Shown: piece by piece, positions 13,873-16,551 of the stretch
Layout of the letters: every line of letters starts with the position of its first letter
Position numbering within the stretch: position 1 is the stretch's first letter
NCBI GenBank assembly: GCA_902806215.1
Contig: CADCVT010000412.1
Span: 1 to 16,551 of the forward strand
Origin: an uncultured Solirubrobacteraceae bacterium
GTDB taxonomy: Bacteria > Actinomycetota > Thermoleophilia > Solirubrobacterales > Solirubrobacteraceae
Direction: 5' to 3'
DNA length: 16,551 bases
The notes under the pieces: model-generated
Told to the model about the DNA's origin: nothing
Database searches by the model: none
Seen by the model: only the letters and a program-made list of their open reading frames with translations
Position numbers and translations under genes: made by a program

Positions 13873-15060
13873 TTGCACCGTCGGATCAGAGCCCTCCGCA
13901 TGCTCGCCATGACGCTGGTCGGCGTCGGCATGCTCTTCAGCACTGCGGGCGGGACGCACTCCGCGTTCAGCGCCGCCGACGTCAACGCGGGCAACCGCAT
14001 CGTCACCGAGCAGCTCGCGCCGCCGGCCGGGCTCGCCGGGTCGGCCCTCTCCGACGGCCGCACGGTGCGCCTGACGTGGACGCCGACGACGACGTCGGCC
14101 ACCGGTTACCGCGTGTACCGGTCGAGCAGCGCGAGCGGGCCGTGGACGCTCGTCGACACCGTCGCCGGCCGCACGACCGCCACGGTCGACCAGAGCCCGC
14201 CCGACGGCACCTGGCACTACGCCCTGCGCACCTACGCCGGACCGTGGGAGAGCGCGATGTCGTCCACCGCCGGGCCGCTGGCGACGGCGACGCTCGACCA
14301 CTTCGAGATCGCGCCGATCGGCGAGCAGCACAGCGGCCGCCCGTTCGCCGTGACGATCCGTGCCCGCACCGCCTCGAACGCGCTCGTCACCGGGTGGGCG
14401 CAGACCGTCACGCTGACCACGAGCAACGGGACGATGACGCCCACGACGACCGGCACGTTCTCCGACGGCGTCCGCACCGAGACCGTCACGATCACCGGCT
14501 CCTACTCGGCGACGCAGACGATCACCGCGACCGGCGGCACGCCGGCCAAGAGCGGCACGAGCGCGGCGTTCACGCTGCATGACTGGATCTTCGCGTTCAA
14601 GAAGACGACGCCGGCGTCGGGCACCGGCTGCCTCGGCGGGACCCTGCGCTTCCGTGAGATGGCGGAGGGCTACCTCGGCGCGGCGCCCGAGGAGGTCTAC
14701 ATGCGCACGGCCGGCGAGGGCGACGCCGAGTTCTGCTCGCCGCCGGTCACTTCCGCGATCACGCTGCCCGCCGGGACGACGAACGTCCGCGCGTTCATGT
14801 CGAACACCGCCGGGAGCTCCTGCACCGTCACCGCGTCGATCCACAAGGGAGCGACGGCGATGGGCGCCGCCCTGACCCTGACGATCCCGCCCGGCGCCGT
14901 CACGGAGCGGGTCTTCGCGCTGGCGACCCCGGCGATCCCGCTCGTCGCCGGCGACCGCCTGAGCGTCCGCCTCGTCTGGACGAACGTGAAGGCGTGCAAC
15001 ACGACGTACCTGCACTACGGCGGGACGACCGCGCGGTCCCGCGTGCACTTCACCGGCTAG
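13873..15060 (+). CDS. Secreted protein with TasA/camelysin-like leader, FN3 domain and Ig-like domain
   Basis: A 395-residue exported protein, probably attached to or assembled at the cell surface. The leader has a basic region (MHRRIRALR), a hydrophobic core (about 10-24) and then HSAFSAADVNAGN (29-41). This resembles the AFSxTTxNPGN sequence after the signal peptide of TasA/camelysin proteins cut by SipW-type signal peptidase. Residues about 50-140 form a fibronectin type III domain (VRLTWTPTTTSATGYRVYRS; YALRTYAGPWES). Residues about 143-235 form a Big/invasin-like beta domain (VTLTTSNGTMTP; TGSYSATQTITAT). A third beta-rich domain (about 240-395) has four Cys (253, 288, 317, 375), possibly two disulphides. 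I chose TTG 13873 because AGGA lies eight bases upstream and it supplies the positive n-region; ATG 13900 would leave the leader uncharged. No sipW-like gene is visible. The binding partner is unknown. Confidence 0.82.
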   Translation: MHRRIRALRMLAMTLVGVGMLFSTAGGTHSAFSAADVNAGNRIVTEQLAPPAGLAGSALSDGRTVRLTWTPTTTSATGYRVYRSSSASGPWTLVDTVAGRTTATVDQSPPDGTWHYALRTYAGPWESAMSSTAGPLATATLDHFEIAPIGEQHSGRPFAVTIRARTASNALVTGWAQTVTLTTSNGTMTPTTTGTFSDGVRTETVTITGSYSATQTITATGGTPAKSGTSAAFTLHDWIFAFKKTTPASGTGCLGGTLRFREMAEGYLGAAPEEVYMRTAGEGDAEFCSPPVTSAITLPAGTTNVRAFMSNTAGSSCTVTASIHKGATAMGAALTLTIPPGAVTERVFALATPAIPLVAGDRLSVRLVWTNVKACNTTYLHYGGTTARSRVHFTG

Positions 15061-15113
15061 AGCACGCCCCGCCGTTCGCGCAAGGGTTCCCGCGCTCGTG
15101 CGTTGCAGGCCCC

Positions 15114-16551
15114 ATGCGCCGCCGTCTCTCCCTGCTCCTGATCGCCGTGTCCGCCCTGCTCTGCGCCCTCGCGGCGCCGGCCTCCGCCGAGGAGGTCCCG
15201 GCCGGCTACACGTACGAGGAGGCCTGGTTCACCGCCCACGACGGCGTGCAGCTCCACGCGGGCGTCTTCCTCCCGGCCGACCGCAAGCCCGGCGAGAAGC
15301 ACCCGACGATCATGGTCATCGGGCCCTACACCGCGCCCAACAACGGCGTGACCGGCGCGGTGTCCGGTGGACCGAACTCCGAGGGACCGGTCATCCGGTT
15401 CCCCGAGCTGTTCAAGGACGCGAAGATCCTCGAGAACCGCTGGGCGTACGTGCAGGTCGACGCGCGCGGGTTCGGCGGCTCCGGCGGCTGCTTCGAGTAC
15501 TACGGGCCCAACGAGATGAAGGACACCGGCACGTCGGTGGACTGGGCCGCGTCGCAGCCGTGGTCGACCGGCAAGGTCGCCACGTGGGGCAAGTCCTACG
15601 ACGGAGCCGACTCGCTGCTCGCCGTCGCCGCGCGGCCGAAGGGCCTCGCCGCCGCCGTCATCCAGGCGCCCGGCCTCTCCGCCTACACCGCGCTCTGGCA
15701 TCAGCGCGTGCACTACGCGACCGGCCGTTACGGAACGACGCCGCTCTACACCGTCGACGACCTCACACCACCGCAGAACGGCTCGACGATCACGTCGCCC
15801 GAGTACGCGCTCGCCGCGGTCGACGCGTTCAAGCAGAACCCCACCTGTCGCACCGACGCGATGGCGCTCATGAACACCGAGCGCAACCGCGACAGCGGGT
15901 TCTGGAAGGACCGCGAGCCGTACAAGCTCGCCGCCGGCGCGACGACGCCGGTCCTGTGGACACACGGCTTCTTCGACGCGAACACGAAGCCCGTCCACCT
16001 CGACGTGTGGAACGCGCTCAAGGGCGTCAAGCACGCGTGGTTCGGCCAGTTCACCCACGTCCGCGGTCACGAGCCGGAAGTCGGCCGCAAGGGCTTCCTC
16101 GAGGAGTCGATGCGCTTCCTCGACGAGCACGTCCGCGGCGTCGCTCCCGCGCAGCAGGACCCCGCCGTGACGATCCAGGAGGGCAACGGCAGCGGCCGCT
16201 GGCGCGCCGAGGAGCAGTGGCCTCCGGCCGACGCGCAGACCTGGCGCCTGCCGCTCAAGGGCGGCGAGTACACGAACGGCCCGGGCAACACGGGTGACGG
16301 CTCGGGCGCGGGCAACGGCCTGTGGACGCTCACCAAGCCGCTTCCCCACGCGCTGCACCTCGCGGGCGAGCCTGCGGTCGACGCGCAGGTCTTCGGCGAC
16401 AACGTCCCCGACGTCAACGTCGTCGCGCACCTGTACGACGTCGACCCCAAGGGGCAGGCCCGGCTGGTCAACCGCGGCGCGACCGCGGCGACGAGCCCGC
16501 AGTTCAGCGACCTGAGCTTCTCGCTGTACCCGCAGGACTGGGTCTTCCAGA
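15114..16551 (+). CDS. Secreted CocE/NonD family (S15-type) alpha/beta hydrolase, 3'-truncated by the window edge
   Basis: An exported serine hydrolase of the X-Pro dipeptidyl-peptidase/cocaine-esterase superfamily. The frame is open to the end, giving 479 residues. The signal peptide is MRRR, a hydrophobic core, and a likely cut at ASA-EE (25/26). The nucleophile elbow is WGKSYDG with Ser161. Asp288 in HGFFDAN and His315 or His319 in QFTHVRGHE complete the triad. VDARGFGGSGGCF (114-126) is the conserved strand-turn of the family. From about residue 350 a C-terminal jelly-roll (PepX_C type) begins and continues past the edge. The start ATG 15114 directly precedes the charged n-region; the ribosome binding site is weak (CAGG, four bases upstream). 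It follows the FN3 protein by 53 bases on the same strand and could share its transcript. Whether it is a peptidase, an esterase or an amidase cannot be told. Confidence 0.9.
   Translation, partial: MRRRLSLLLIAVSALLCALAAPASAEEVPAGYTYEEAWFTAHDGVQLHAGVFLPADRKPGEKHPTIMVIGPYTAPNNGVTGAVSGGPNSEGPVIRFPELFKDAKILENRWAYVQVDARGFGGSGGCFEYYGPNEMKDTGTSVDWAASQPWSTGKVATWGKSYDGADSLLAVAARPKGLAAAVIQAPGLSAYTALWHQRVHYATGRYGTTPLYTVDDLTPPQNGSTITSPEYALAAVDAFKQNPTCRTDAMALMNTERNRDSGFWKDREPYKLAAGATTPVLWTHGFFDANTKPVHLDVWNALKGVKHAWFGQFTHVRGHEPEVGRKGFLEESMRFLDEHVRGVAPAQQDPAVTIQEGNGSGRWRAEEQWPPADAQTWRLPLKGGEYTNGPGNTGDGSGAGNGLWTLTKPLPHALHLAGEPAVDAQVFGDNVPDVNVVAHLYDVDPKGQARLVNRGATAATSPQFSDLSFSLYPQDWVFQ

Noticed and set aside
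15061..15113. Possible terminator between the FN3 protein and the hydrolase
   Set aside because: Only imperfect GGG/CCC and GCACG/CGTGC pairings; no convincing stem or T-tract.
1..16551. tRNA, rRNA, CRISPR, insertion sequence or prophage signals
   Set aside because: I saw no cloverleaf-like sequence, spaced identical repeats, transposase or phage gene; the only repeats are the short ones listed.

Overview
The window is about 16.5 kb of very GC-rich bacterial DNA with strong G/C bias at third codon positions, so long shadow ORFs appear on the opposite strand of nearly every gene. The gene content fits a rod-shaped, high-GC actinobacterium. It includes an HrpA with a DUF3418 tail, an MreB, a 'GKSYDG' CocE/NonD hydrolase, a class III cyclase and a GGDEF/HD-GYP hybrid. 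My best guess is class Thermoleophilia (the Solirubrobacter/Conexibacter/Patulibacter group). This is inferred from protein flavour only; no rRNA marker is present.

Layout. (1) 2-3475 (+): the 3' nine-tenths of hrpA, cut by the left edge. (2) 3473-3540: a compact palindrome and direct-repeat element that fills the whole gap between two convergent genes and contains both of their stop codons. (3) 3534-6646 (-): a probable three-gene operon read right to left, made of a PlsC/DGAT2-like acyltransferase, a secreted glycerophosphodiester phosphodiesterase, and a sarcosine-oxidase-like flavoenzyme. (4) 6708-10337 (+): two nucleotide-signalling genes read divergently from that operon, a class III adenylate/guanylate cyclase and a 935-residue multidomain protein with both GGDEF and HD-GYP domains. 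(5) 10411-12321 (+): a long, VLCAD/ACAD9-type acyl-CoA dehydrogenase with its own strong ribosome binding site. (6) 12352-13736 (-): mreB followed by a 95-residue unknown protein that may have its own leaderless promoter. (7) 13873-16551 (+): two secreted proteins, one with a TasA/camelysin-like leader, an FN3 domain and an Ig-like domain, and one S15/CocE-type alpha/beta hydrolase running off the right edge.

How the genes relate. Section 3 looks like membrane-lipid turnover: acyl transfer to a glycerolipid, cleavage of glycerophosphodiesters outside the membrane, and oxidation of a small amine or hydroxy acid. Section 4 pairs a cAMP/cGMP-type cyclase with a protein carrying the apparatus to make and break c-di-GMP. 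That protein has an intact I-site and a V4R-like N-terminal sensor in front of a hydrophobic hairpin. It is the most interesting locus here. I see no CRISPR array, tRNA, rRNA, insertion sequence or phage gene. No gene-free stretch exceeds 300 bases; the longest is the 136-base divergent region 13737-13872.
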